Assembly: GCA_030152985.1 (NCBI GenBank)
Contig: JASLIE010000044.1
Span: forward strand, 1-8,698
Reading direction: 5' to 3'
DNA length: 8,698 nt
Source of the DNA: Bacillaceae bacterium
Lineage (GTDB): Bacteria; Bacillota; Bacilli; Bacillales; Amphibacillaceae
Part shown: one piece after another, positions 1 to 5,903 of the stretch
Layout of the letters: every line of letters begins with the position of its first letter
Numbering within the stretch: position 1 is the first letter of the stretch
Position numbers and translations under genes: made by a program
Notes under the pieces: generated by a model
The model's input: the letters and a program-made list of their open reading frames with translations, nothing else
The model's database searches: none
What the model was told of the DNA's origin: nothing

Positions 1-1098
1 GTGCTGACTGCTTTTGTAGAGGGCTTTAATTTAGGCCAATATCAGTTTACAAAACATAAGTCAAAAAGAGAAGATGAAGTGAAATTAAATTTGATTGGTG
101 AAAATGTAAATGAATCAGCTGTTCATTTAGGGGAAATTAGAGCGAAGGCAATGGCCTTTTCACGTGATTTAATGAATGATACGCCTAATGAATTAAATCC
201 TGAAACATTTCCAGAAGTTCTAAAAGAAGCCTTTAAAGGAACTGATGTTGAGGTCACTGTGTATGATCAAAAAGAAATTGAAGCCCGAGAAATGAACGGA
301 ATTTTAGCAGTGAGTCGTGGAAGTAAATATGAACCACGTTTTGTTGAGTTAAAATATGTGGGTGATTCATCAAAGCCACTTGTTTCCCTTGTTGGGAAAG
401 GTGTTACATTTGATACAGGTGGGATTAGTTTAAAAAGTGGACGTGATTTAAGTGATATGCGCCTAGACATGGGTGGAGCAGCAGCAGTTGCTGGAGCACT
501 CAAACTTTTGGCTGATTCAAAAGCACAAGTTAATGTGGTTGGCCTACTTCAAATTGTAGAAAATATGCCGGATCAAAACTCGATTTTACCGGGTGATGTG
601 ATTCGTTATAAAGATGGTCAGACTGTTCAAGTCGGTAACACTGATGCAGAAGGACGTTTAATTTTAGCAGACGGTTTAATTCGAGCACAAGAATTAAATG
701 CAGATTATATTGTTAATATCGCAACTCTCACAGGAGCAGCAGCAGTTGCACTAGGTTCGAAGCTTGGTGCAGTGATGGGGGATTTAAAAGAGGCTGAAAT
801 AATGAGGGATTTAGGAGAAAAGAATGGAGATCATGTTTGGCCACTCCCATTAATTGATGCTTATGAAAGTTATTTAAAGAGTGATTATGCAGACTTTAGT
901 AATATTTCAAATAAAGGTGAAGCGGGCGCAATAACTGCTGGTTTATTTTTAAGACGTTTTGTTGCTCAACCAGAGAAGTGGTTACACGTAGATATGGCTG
1001 GTGTGATGGAAAGTAAGGATGAGGGTTATTACCGTAATTCAGCAACTGGGTTTGGTGCACGTTTGTTAGCAGACTATGTTGTTGAAAAATCACTTTAA
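1..1098 (+). CDS. pepA: Leucyl aminopeptidase, M17 family (5'-truncated by window edge)
   Basis: This is a cytosolic two-metal aminopeptidase that removes N-terminal residues, typically leucine, from peptides. The 365 codons present hold the whole catalytic domain. The family signature NTDAEGRL is at residues 213-220 of the visible part. Metal ligands matching E. coli PepA K270, D275, D293, D352 and E354 are K133, D138, D156, D215 and E217, with identical spacing. The catalytic pair K282/R356 corresponds to K145/R219. Family members are about 490-500 residues, so roughly 135 N-terminal residues lie before base 1. The GTG at base 1 is therefore probably an internal valine codon, not the start. 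The reading frame is intact to TAA at 1096-1098. The lipoprotein gene starts 21 bases later with no terminator between, so the two are probably co-transcribed. The family assignment is firm; the gene symbol is by homology. Confidence 0.95.
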   Translation: MLTAFVEGFNLGQYQFTKHKSKREDEVKLNLIGENVNESAVHLGEIRAKAMAFSRDLMNDTPNELNPETFPEVLKEAFKGTDVEVTVYDQKEIEAREMNGILAVSRGSKYEPRFVELKYVGDSSKPLVSLVGKGVTFDTGGISLKSGRDLSDMRLDMGGAAAVAGALKLLADSKAQVNVVGLLQIVENMPDQNSILPGDVIRYKDGQTVQVGNTDAEGRLILADGLIRAQELNADYIVNIATLTGAAAVALGSKLGAVMGDLKEAEIMRDLGEKNGDHVWPLPLIDAYESYLKSDYADFSNISNKGEAGAITAGLFLRRFVAQPEKWLHVDMAGVMESKDEGYYRNSATGFGARLLADYVVEKSL

Positions 1099-1119
1099 AC
1101 TCAGATAGGAGTTACCCTT

Positions 1120-1566
1120 ATGAAACGATTAGTCATAGTGAGTGTGTTAATATCGCTCTTATTTGGATGCCAAAATCAAGCAGATACACTTGAACAAGAT
1201 ATAAAACTTTTGATGAAAACTGTCACAGAAACTCAAGGACAAGGTGTTTTTTATGACTTAGTAGAAGCAGAAGGTAAAGAAGAAGATCTTACACTCTTAA
1301 TTGACAAAGCAGAAGAAGAACTTGAAATAAGTCAATTAGCACTTGAGAATGTTCAGATAAAATCACAGGAAGCAAAGCTTATTCAAGCTAGTTATTTGCA
1401 AGCACTTGAGAAAAATAATCAAGCATTTTTAATGATTAAAGAAAAACAAGTTAATGCACAAACAGAAGCAGACTTCAAAAGGCTTATTCAAGATGCAAGT
1501 AAAATTCAACAAGAAGCAGTAGAATCTTGCTTGAATCATCTTGAAATAGATATAGAAGAATTATAA
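1120..1566 (+). CDS. Small coiled-coil lipoprotein of unknown function
   Basis: I do not recognise a specific family. The 148-residue product begins with a lipoprotein signal peptide: basic MKR, a hydrophobic stretch at 4-15, and a lipobox ending L-F-G-C with the acylated cysteine at residue 17. The mature 131 residues should be anchored to the outer face of the membrane. They are highly hydrophilic, rich in E, Q and K, nearly free of proline and glycine after residue 55, and look like long amphipathic helices or a coiled coil. A second cysteine occurs near residue 136. The general look recalls YkyA-type 'putative cell-wall binding' lipoproteins, but those are longer (about 220 residues) and I cannot show homology. 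AGGAG at 1107-1111 lies 8 bases before the ATG and supports this start. The gene follows the aminopeptidase closely and ends in its own terminator, so it is the last gene of that operon. Confidence 0.85.
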   Translation: MKRLVIVSVLISLLFGCQNQADTLEQDIKLLMKTVTETQGQGVFYDLVEAEGKEEDLTLLIDKAEEELEISQLALENVQIKSQEAKLIQASYLQALEKNNQAFLMIKEKQVNAQTEADFKRLIQDASKIQQEAVESCLNHLEIDIEEL

Positions 1567-1595
1567 AAGACTACATCTAAAGATGTAGTCTTTTT
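1565..1595. terminator. Bidirectional rho-independent terminator between convergent genes
   Basis: Bases 1567-1578 (AAGACTACATCT) are perfectly complementary to 1581-1592, and flanking A/T pairs extend the stem to 1565/1594. Allowing a 4-base loop, the stem is about 11-14 bp. A run of five T (1591-1595) follows on the plus strand. On the minus strand the stem is followed by TTTTATAA, a weaker tail. It starts inside the lipoprotein stop codon and ends inside the stop codon of the convergent small gene, so it can serve both. Confidence 0.9.
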
Positions 1596-1755
1596 ACATG
1601 CCGGTTAAAAACTTACTGATTAAAAGCCAAAGACCTAATACAATTGAAGTAATCGCGATTAATCTACAAAAACGTTTCTTTGTAATTAAGCTCATTATAT
1701 AAAGAACGACTCCAAAAACAAGTAGAGAATTAATTACTGCAAATGAAATAATCAT
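1594..1755 (-). CDS. Putative 53-residue two-helix membrane protein
   Basis: This is a short reading frame read directly from the minus strand, ATG at 1755-1753 and TAA at 1596-1594. The product starts MIISFAVINSLL and ends LISKFLTGM. It has two hydrophobic segments, about residues 4-24 and 32-50, separated by a basic turn (KKRFCR, 26-31). By the positive-inside rule this predicts a membrane hairpin with the turn in the cytoplasm and both ends outside. An AGGGG (1759-1763) lies 3 bases before the ATG, which is close but usable. A good promoter sits at 1781-1810, and the frame ends exactly at the shared terminator. Promoter, short leader, start, hydrophobic composition and terminator together argue for a real gene, although the ribosome site is weak. 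No family is recognised and function is unknown. It could also be expressed by read-through from the transporter gene upstream. Confidence 0.6.
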   Translation of the reverse strand: MIISFAVINSLLVFGVVLYIMSLITKKRFCRLIAITSIVLGLWLLISKFLTGM

Positions 1756-1780
1756 CAACCCCTATCTTCATCATAAATTT

Positions 1781-1810
1781 ATTATAGCAAGAAAAAGGGA
1801 AAGAAGACAA
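1781..1810 (-). promoter_or_regulatory. Candidate sigma-A promoter for the small membrane protein
   Basis: Read on the minus strand, TTGTCT (1810-1805) and a perfect TATAAT (1786-1781) are separated by 18 bases. The predicted transcription start is near 1774, giving a leader of about 19 bases before the ATG at 1755. It lies in the 63-base gap after the transporter stop codon, so it would serve only the 53-residue frame. Confidence 0.6.
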
Positions 1811-1818
1811 AATGAATC

Positions 1819-2793
1819 TCATAAAACCTCAGTTTGTTTAGTTGGTAATTGAAACCATCTTGGCATTGCAATTTTCACATAGTTAACAATAGCTTGTTGT
1901 TGTACGACAAAGGCAAGGGTTACAATAAGTGCGGCCTCAGGACCAAAGGATGTAGCTGCAAGACCAATTGCAATAGAAAGATTTCTTAAAACCGTTCCAT
2001 TAACAAGTGCAATCCCGTCTTCACGGTTAAATAATTTCACAGCAATAAAGCTACTGATAAGAAAATTAAGTAAATAAAATAAAATTAGCACGATTAAAGC
2101 AATAAAAATGAGTTCTAAATTATTTATAATCATCTCAGCTTTAGAGCTAATGCTGACAAAAATAACATAAAGCATGGCCCAAATACTTAAAGGTCCAAAT
2201 TTAGGTTTAATGTTCTTTTTAAAGTTTTCAACAGTTGACCTTTTTAAAATTAATTTATAAGTAATTTGTCCAAGTAACATTGGAACAAAGACAACCATTA
2301 AAATTGTTTTCATTGTTTGAAGAATATCAATATCAACAAATTCTCCAACCATTAACAATAGATACCAGGGAGTAAGTATAGAACCAATAATAAGTCCAAA
2401 GATAGTAAGTTTAATTGCGCCTCCGACATTTCCTTGTTGTAAAACCGTCCAAGAAATTGTCATGCCACTTGTCGGGAGAAGTGCTGATAGAGCAAGCCCA
2501 GCAAACATTAGTGGATGTTCCTTTAACAGGATAATTCCTAAAAGATAGGCAATTAGCGGAATAATCAAAAAATTGATTAGAACAGAGAAAAATAAAATTT
2601 TTGAACCTTCTAGAGATGTGAGTTCTTTCAGATTAAATCCAACCATTGTTGCATAAATCATAATAATAGTTGCGATCAGAAGCGTTTCTTGTAAGCGAGA
2701 GGTGTCAATTAATGTACCAAGCGTAAATCCTAAGATTAAAACAAGCGGCACACTCAATGTCATGTATTTTTGCGGCCAACGATAAATTCGCAT
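1819..2793 (-). CDS. Bile acid:sodium symporter / ACR3-superfamily transporter
   Basis: This integral membrane transporter has 324 residues from the chosen ATG and about nine to ten hydrophobic segments from residue 11 to 306. Fold signatures are an inverted-repeat layout, the LLPTSGMT stretch (about 105-112) in the fourth helix region, and NGTVLRNLSIAIG (about 265-277) near the C-terminal end. Relatives are often annotated 'arsenic resistance protein' or 'bile acid:sodium symporter'. True ACR3 arsenite exporters carry a cysteine in a PCT motif at the first site and a glutamate at the second. Here these are PTSGMT with no cysteine, and serine 273 in RNLSIA. Arsenite efflux is therefore doubtful, and the substrate is unknown (an organic anion is an inference). 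No arsR, arsC or arsB lies nearby. The start is ambiguous: TTG at 2805 is only 1 base from AAGGAG (2812-2807), TTG at 2796 is 10 bases away, and ATG at 2793 is 13 bases away. It is transcribed divergently from the 98-residue gene. Confidence 0.88.
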   Translation of the reverse strand: MRIYRWPQKYMTLSVPLVLILGFTLGTLIDTSRLQETLLIATIIMIYATMVGFNLKELTSLEGSKILFFSVLINFLIIPLIAYLLGIILLKEHPLMFAGLALSALLPTSGMTISWTVLQQGNVGGAIKLTIFGLIIGSILTPWYLLLMVGEFVDIDILQTMKTILMVVFVPMLLGQITYKLILKRSTVENFKKNIKPKFGPLSIWAMLYVIFVSISSKAEMIINNLELIFIALIVLILFYLLNFLISSFIAVKLFNREDGIALVNGTVLRNLSIAIGLAATSFGPEAALIVTLAFVVQQQAIVNYVKIAMPRWFQLPTKQTEVL

Positions 2794-2806
2794 CAAATAA
2801 ATCAAA

Positions 2807-2812
2807 CTCCTT
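2807..2812 (-). promoter_or_regulatory. Ribosome binding site deciding the transporter start
   Basis: AAGGAG on the minus strand. It is followed after 1 base by TTG (2805), after 10 by TTG (2796) and after 13 by ATG (2793). The 1-base spacing rules out the longest frame, leaving the adjacent TTG/ATG pair as the likely start. Confidence 0.7.
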
Positions 2813-2838
2813 ATTAAGTAAATTTAAGTATAAAGTCA

Positions 2839-2867
2839 AGTATAGTTAAATTCATAAGTTCACGCAA
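2839..2867 (-). promoter_or_regulatory. Candidate promoter for the transporter gene
   Basis: On the minus strand TTGCGT (2867-2862) and TATACT (2844-2839) are 17 bases apart. Transcription would start near 2832, giving a leader of about 39 bases that includes the AAGGAG site. A second TATACT copy lies at 2832-2827, without an appropriately spaced -35. Confidence 0.5.
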
Positions 2868-2903
2868 TTTAACTGCTTATAACATAATGTAACAAAAAAG
2901 AAT

Positions 2904-2929
2904 GTTTAAAAGAGAATGGGAAAAGGAAT
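2904..2929 (+). promoter_or_regulatory. Candidate sigma-B (general stress) promoter
   Basis: GTTTAA (2904-2909), 14 bases, then AGGAAT (2924-2929). The B. subtilis sigma-B consensus is GTTTAA, 12-15 bases, GGGWAT, so this is a full -35 match and 5 of 6 at -10. Transcription would start about 2936, just before the ribosome site at 2939, which is a very short leader. No better sigma-A promoter is visible in front of the 98-residue gene. Confidence 0.35.
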
Positions 2930-2938
2930 AAAGCTAAT

Positions 2939-2944
2939 GAGGTG
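2939..2944 (+). promoter_or_regulatory. Ribosome binding site deciding the start at 2951
   Basis: GAGGTG, continuing as GAGGTGAT, is a strong match to the 16S rRNA tail. It lies 6 bases before ATG 2951 and overlaps the alternative GTG at 2942, which therefore cannot be the start. Confidence 0.85.
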
Positions 2945-2950
2945 ATTGAA

Positions 2951-3247
2951 ATGGAGAAAAAGAAATACTACGTTTCTATAAGTGAAAAGCGAATTACCGA
3001 GATGTCAATTCCGGATAGTGCTGAGTTTGAGATCCTAGCTAATCGTGAAGATATTAGAAAAATTGAAGCTATTTTACATGATTTCGATGCCATTGTGGGG
3101 GAGGAAGCTTTAAATATACTCACGCCACTTTCAGAACATCACGATACAGACGGCGAATACAATACAGATTTGAAAAACTTGTATAATTTACTTTATGAAT
3201 TAGGAACAGAAAAAACAAAAAGAGAAATTGAGAACATGAATAAATAA
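2951..3247 (+). CDS. Uncharacterised small acidic protein, 98 residues
   Basis: The product is soluble, with no signal peptide or membrane segment. It starts MEKKKYYVSISEKRI and contains an acidic, probably helical centre (REDIRKIEAILHDFD, about residues 33-47), a short polar stretch around SEHHDTDGEY (66-75), and a C-terminal helix ending in charged TEKTKREIENMNK. The overall pattern (KKYYVSI at the N-terminus, about 95-100 residues, LYxLLYELGTExT near the end) resembles a small uncharacterised Bacillales family that is sometimes annotated loosely as 'hydrolase'. No catalytic motif supports such a name. The ATG at 2951 is chosen over GTG 2942 because of the ribosome site. The gene is monocistronic: divergent from the transporter, with a terminator overlapping its stop codon. 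A sigma-B-like promoter upstream suggests, but does not prove, stress induction. Confidence 0.82.
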   Translation: MEKKKYYVSISEKRITEMSIPDSAEFEILANREDIRKIEAILHDFDAIVGEEALNILTPLSEHHDTDGEYNTDLKNLYNLLYELGTEKTKREIENMNK

Positions 3248-3273
3248 TCGACCTCGGTCGATTATTTATTTTT
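3241..3273 (+). terminator. Rho-independent terminator after the 98-residue gene
   Basis: Bases 3242-3253 (AAATAATCGACC) pair perfectly with 3256-3267. With the T-A pair 3241/3268 the stem is about 12 bp around a CTCG loop, and it is followed by TTTTT (3269-3273). The stop codon TAA (3245-3247) lies within the ascending arm. Confidence 0.88.
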
Positions 3274-3295
3274 GGAAATATTGGTAAAAATTAAG

Positions 3296-3324
3296 TTGTG
3301 TTAAATTTTTAAATGTGTTATTTT
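3296..3324 (+). promoter_or_regulatory. Candidate promoter of the Tat/GMC dehydrogenase operon
   Basis: TTGTGT (3296-3301), 17 bases, then TATTTT (3319-3324) preceded by TGT, which makes an extended -10. The region to 3350 is very AT-rich. The predicted start near 3331 gives a leader of about 35 bases to ATG 3366. I saw no clear operator or cre site. Confidence 0.45.
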
Positions 3325-3365
3325 AATTAGGTTATTTATTTATTTGAATTTTAAGGAGGACTACT

Positions 3366-4097
3366 ATGTCTTTAGAAAAGAAAACAACGCGTCGTGATTT
3401 TATTAAGAAGTCGGGGATTGCTGCCGGAGGATTAATAGGAGCAGGTGCATTAGGTGGTTTAGTAGGTGCCAATTACTTTGGTGAAGATAAGCAAAAAGCA
3501 GTACTTACTCAAGAGTATACTAAAGCATTAAAGTACTTTAATAATAAAGCAGACTTTAAACTTGTTGGAGCACTTGCTGAAACAATTTTCCCAGAAGATG
3601 ATAATGGCCCTGGTGCAATAGGTTTAGGTGTTCCTTATTATATTGATCATCAGTTAGCTGGTCCATGGGGGATTAATGCAAAGGAATATATGCAAGGTCC
3701 TTTTTATGATGGAACAGAAACACAGGGCTTCCAATCACGTCTTACACGTCAACAAATTTTTGATTTAGGAATCAAATCTGTGAATAAGTATACTGAAAAA
3801 CAGTATAAGAAAAACTATGTAGATTTAGAGGAAGCTGAACAGATTGAAGTAATGGAAGCATTAGAGAATGGAAAAGTTGATATGCGTGGTGTACCTTCAA
3901 CATTATTCTTTGAAGAGTTACTAGCTGTGACCCTTGAAGGTGCCTATGCTGATCCACTTTATGGTGGGAATGAAAATATGCAAGGTTGGGCAATGAAGGA
4001 ATACCCAGGTGTTCAAATGAGTTATGTAGATGATATTGAAACAGAAGAATTTTTAGAAATTGAACCAAAAAGTCTAAATGACACACATGGAAATTAA
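3366..4097 (+). CDS. Tat-signal gluconate 2-dehydrogenase subunit 3 family protein
   Basis: This is the small partner subunit of an exported flavin dehydrogenase (gluconate 2-dehydrogenase subunit 3 family, PF13618-like). Residues 8-14 (TRRDFIK) form a canonical twin-arginine motif. They are followed by a Gly/Ala-rich hydrophobic core (17-36) and a possible V-G-A cleavage site at 33-35; it may also stay as an anchor. The family hallmark is at 69-94: ALAETIFPEDDNGPGA, then a conserved GVPYYID. In the gluconate and FAD-glucose dehydrogenase complexes this subunit carries the Tat signal and takes the signal-less flavin subunit across the membrane folded. That role is inferred here from the same arrangement. 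AAGGAGG at 3353-3359 lies 6 bases before ATG 3366. The GMC gene begins 13 bases after the stop, and its ribosome site overlaps the stop codon. The 243-residue length is in the usual range. 'Gluconate' is a family label, not a demonstrated substrate. Confidence 0.9.
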   Translation: MSLEKKTTRRDFIKKSGIAAGGLIGAGALGGLVGANYFGEDKQKAVLTQEYTKALKYFNNKADFKLVGALAETIFPEDDNGPGAIGLGVPYYIDHQLAGPWGINAKEYMQGPFYDGTETQGFQSRLTRQQIFDLGIKSVNKYTEKQYKKNYVDLEEAEQIEVMEALENGKVDMRGVPSTLFFEELLAVTLEGAYADPLYGGNENMQGWAMKEYPGVQMSYVDDIETEEFLEIEPKSLNDTHGN

Positions 4098-4110
4098 GGA
4101 GCGATTATAG

Positions 4111-5823
4111 ATGGTTAAAAAACTACCAAAAACAGATGTCGTCATCGTAGGTGTCGGCTGGTCAGGCGGAATTATTGCATCTGAGGCAGCTAAAGCAGGT
4201 CTTAAAGTTGTTGGCTTAGAGCGTGGTAAAGACCGGAGTACAAAAAACTTTGCAATGAAACACGATGAACTCAGATATGCTTTACGTTATGAAATTATGC
4301 AAGACTTGTCTAAAGAGACGATTACTTTTAGGAACAGACCTTCAGAGCGTGCGCTACCGATGAGAAGATATGGTTCTTTCTTATTAGGAAATGGTGTTGG
4401 TGGTGCAGGTGTCCACTGGAACGGTTTAACTGATCGATTCTTACCTTATGATTTTGAAATTAAATCGATGACAGAGAAAAAATATGGTAAAGACAAAGTT
4501 CCAAAAGAAATCACCATCCAAGATTGGGGAATTACATATGATGAGTTAGAACCTTATTATGTGAAATTTGAAAAAATGGCTGGGATTACTGGAGGCGAAA
4601 CACCATTAAGAGGAGAGCGTTCTGAACCTTTTCCTAACCCGCCAATGAAAAGTTCACCAGCCCTTAATTTATTTAAAGAAGCGGCTAAAAACTTAGGTTA
4701 TCATCCTTTCCAGTCGCCATCAGCTAATATGTCACAAGCCTATGAAAATCCAGACGGCCAGAAATTAAATGCATGTCAATACAATGGCTTTTGTGAACGT
4801 TTCGGCTGTGAGTATGGTGCTAAGGCTGATCCGACTGTTACCGTTATACCTGTAGCAAAAAACACTGGAAATTTTGAATTACGTCCTAATTCAACTGTTA
4901 CACGTATTTTGCATAAGGATGGTAAAGCATCAGGTGTTATTTATATTGATACTGAAACAGGTGAAGAAGTCGAACAGCCTGCAGATATTGTTGTAGTGAC
5001 AAGTTATACATTTAATAACTCACGTTTACTTCTTAACTCTAAACTCGGAAAACCTTATGATCCTAAAACACGTACAGGTGTGATTGGACGTAATTACTGC
5101 TACCAAATTGAAGCAGGTGCAACAGGATTTTTTGAAGAGAAGAAATTTAACCTAGCTATGGGGTCGGGTGGACTTGGTGCAACCTATGATGATTACAACG
5201 GAGATAACTTTGACCATAGTAAATTAAACTTTATTCATGGGGGATCAATGACGCTTGCACAAAATGCTAAACGTCCAATTTCAAGTAACCCTGTTTTAGA
5301 TGGAACACCACGTTGGGGTAAACAATTTAAAGAGGAATCTTTAAAATACTTTAATCGAACGCTAGATGTTTATTCAGAAGGGGCTTCAATGCCTCATGTT
5401 GATAACTATTTATCACTTGATCCAACTTACAAGGACTCATTTGGTAATCCATTACTTCGTATGACTTATAATTACACGGATATGGACCGTGAGCGTGCTA
5501 AATTCTTATCTGAAAAAGCGGTCGAAGTCTTAAAAGAAATGGGAGCAGATCATATTAGTAAAAATGATGATTTAGAAGACTATGATATTGTTCCATACCA
5601 AGCGACACATAATACAGGTGGAGTGATAATGGGAAGTGACCCAGAAACTTCAGCAGTTAATAATTACTTACAAATGTGGGATGCAGAAAACGTATTTGTC
5701 GTTGGCGGATCTGCTTATGCACATAATAGTGGATATAACGCAACAGGTACAATTGGTGCACTTTCTTATCGTGCAGCAGAAGGCGTCATTAAATATAGTA
5801 AAGAAGGCGGAAGTCTCGTCTAA
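4111..5823 (+). CDS. GMC-family FAD-dependent oxidoreductase (exported dehydrogenase large subunit)
   Basis: This is the catalytic flavoprotein, 570 residues, of the size of gluconate/sorbosone-type dehydrogenase flavin subunits. The FAD Rossmann motif G14-x-G16-x-x-G19 is followed by E37 as probable ribose ligand. The GMC signature segment GNGVGGAGVHW is at 93-103. In the C-terminal domain H500 (ATHNTGG) and N543 (GYNATGTIGAL) occupy the two active-site positions that oxidise the alcohol, a His/Asn pair as in choline oxidase. A cysteine cluster C222-x5-C228-x4-C233 followed by EYGAK falls where Burkholderia FAD-glucose dehydrogenase binds a 3Fe-4S cluster, so an iron-sulfur centre is possible. 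There is no signal peptide; export with the Tat-signal partner encoded just upstream is expected. AAGGAG at 4096-4101, 9 bases before the ATG, overlaps the upstream stop, suggesting translational coupling. Substrate (sugar, sugar acid or polyol) and electron acceptor are unknown, and no cytochrome gene is adjacent. Confidence 0.93.
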   Translation: MVKKLPKTDVVIVGVGWSGGIIASEAAKAGLKVVGLERGKDRSTKNFAMKHDELRYALRYEIMQDLSKETITFRNRPSERALPMRRYGSFLLGNGVGGAGVHWNGLTDRFLPYDFEIKSMTEKKYGKDKVPKEITIQDWGITYDELEPYYVKFEKMAGITGGETPLRGERSEPFPNPPMKSSPALNLFKEAAKNLGYHPFQSPSANMSQAYENPDGQKLNACQYNGFCERFGCEYGAKADPTVTVIPVAKNTGNFELRPNSTVTRILHKDGKASGVIYIDTETGEEVEQPADIVVVTSYTFNNSRLLLNSKLGKPYDPKTRTGVIGRNYCYQIEAGATGFFEEKKFNLAMGSGGLGATYDDYNGDNFDHSKLNFIHGGSMTLAQNAKRPISSNPVLDGTPRWGKQFKEESLKYFNRTLDVYSEGASMPHVDNYLSLDPTYKDSFGNPLLRMTYNYTDMDRERAKFLSEKAVEVLKEMGADHISKNDDLEDYDIVPYQATHNTGGVIMGSDPETSAVNNYLQMWDAENVFVVGGSAYAHNSGYNATGTIGALSYRAAEGVIKYSKEGGSLV

Positions 5824-5829
5824 AGCAAG

Positions 5830-5856
5830 CAGCACCTATTTAGGTGCTGTTTTTTT
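5830..5856 (+). terminator. Rho-independent terminator of the dehydrogenase operon
   Basis: Bases 5830-5838 (CAGCACCTA) pair perfectly with 5841-5849 and are followed by seven T (5850-5856). The hairpin is GC-rich relative to its surroundings and starts 7 bases after the GMC stop codon. Confidence 0.92.
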
Positions 5857-5869
5857 ATAAAAAATAACG

Positions 5870-5875
5870 TATAAT
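5870..5875 (+). promoter_or_regulatory. Candidate -10 element for the protease gene
   Basis: A perfect TATAAT lies 28 bases before ATG 5904. The -35 position falls within the T run of the preceding terminator (CTGTTT at 5847-5852 with 17-base spacing) and is a poor match. The promoter is therefore weak or needs an activator. A start near 5882 would give a leader of about 22 bases. Confidence 0.4.
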
Positions 5876-5890
5876 GGAATAAAATGGTTC

Positions 5891-5897
5891 GGGAGTG
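5891..5897 (+). promoter_or_regulatory. Ribosome binding site deciding the protease start
   Basis: GGGAGTG, with GGGAG ending 8 bases before ATG 5904. It directly abuts and overlaps the alternative GTG at 5895, which has no room for its own site, so the protein begins MYCKEC. Confidence 0.8.
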
Positions 5898-5903
5898 AAA
5901 GGG

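Noticed and set aside
1..3. GTG at the window edge as the true start of the aminopeptidase
   Set aside because: The M17 family needs about 135 more N-terminal residues, and alignment of catalytic residues places codon 1 inside the protein.
267..503. Open frame of 78 codons on the minus strand
   Set aside because: It lies wholly inside the well-conserved aminopeptidase catalytic domain, has no ribosome site, and its composition is a by-product of the opposite frame. The same applies to minus-strand frames at 896-1093 and 3772-4086.
2811..2839. TTGACT (2839-2834, minus strand) with TAATAA 17 bases downstream as a promoter for the transporter
   Set aside because: The transcript would begin near 2804, after the AAGGAG ribosome site, leaving the gene without one. 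The TTGCGT/TATACT pair at 2867-2839 fits better.
5636..5860. Open frame of 74 codons on the plus strand in another phase of the GMC gene end
   Set aside because: It overlaps the conserved C-terminal GMC motifs, lacks a ribosome site and runs through the operon terminator, so it is a shadow frame.
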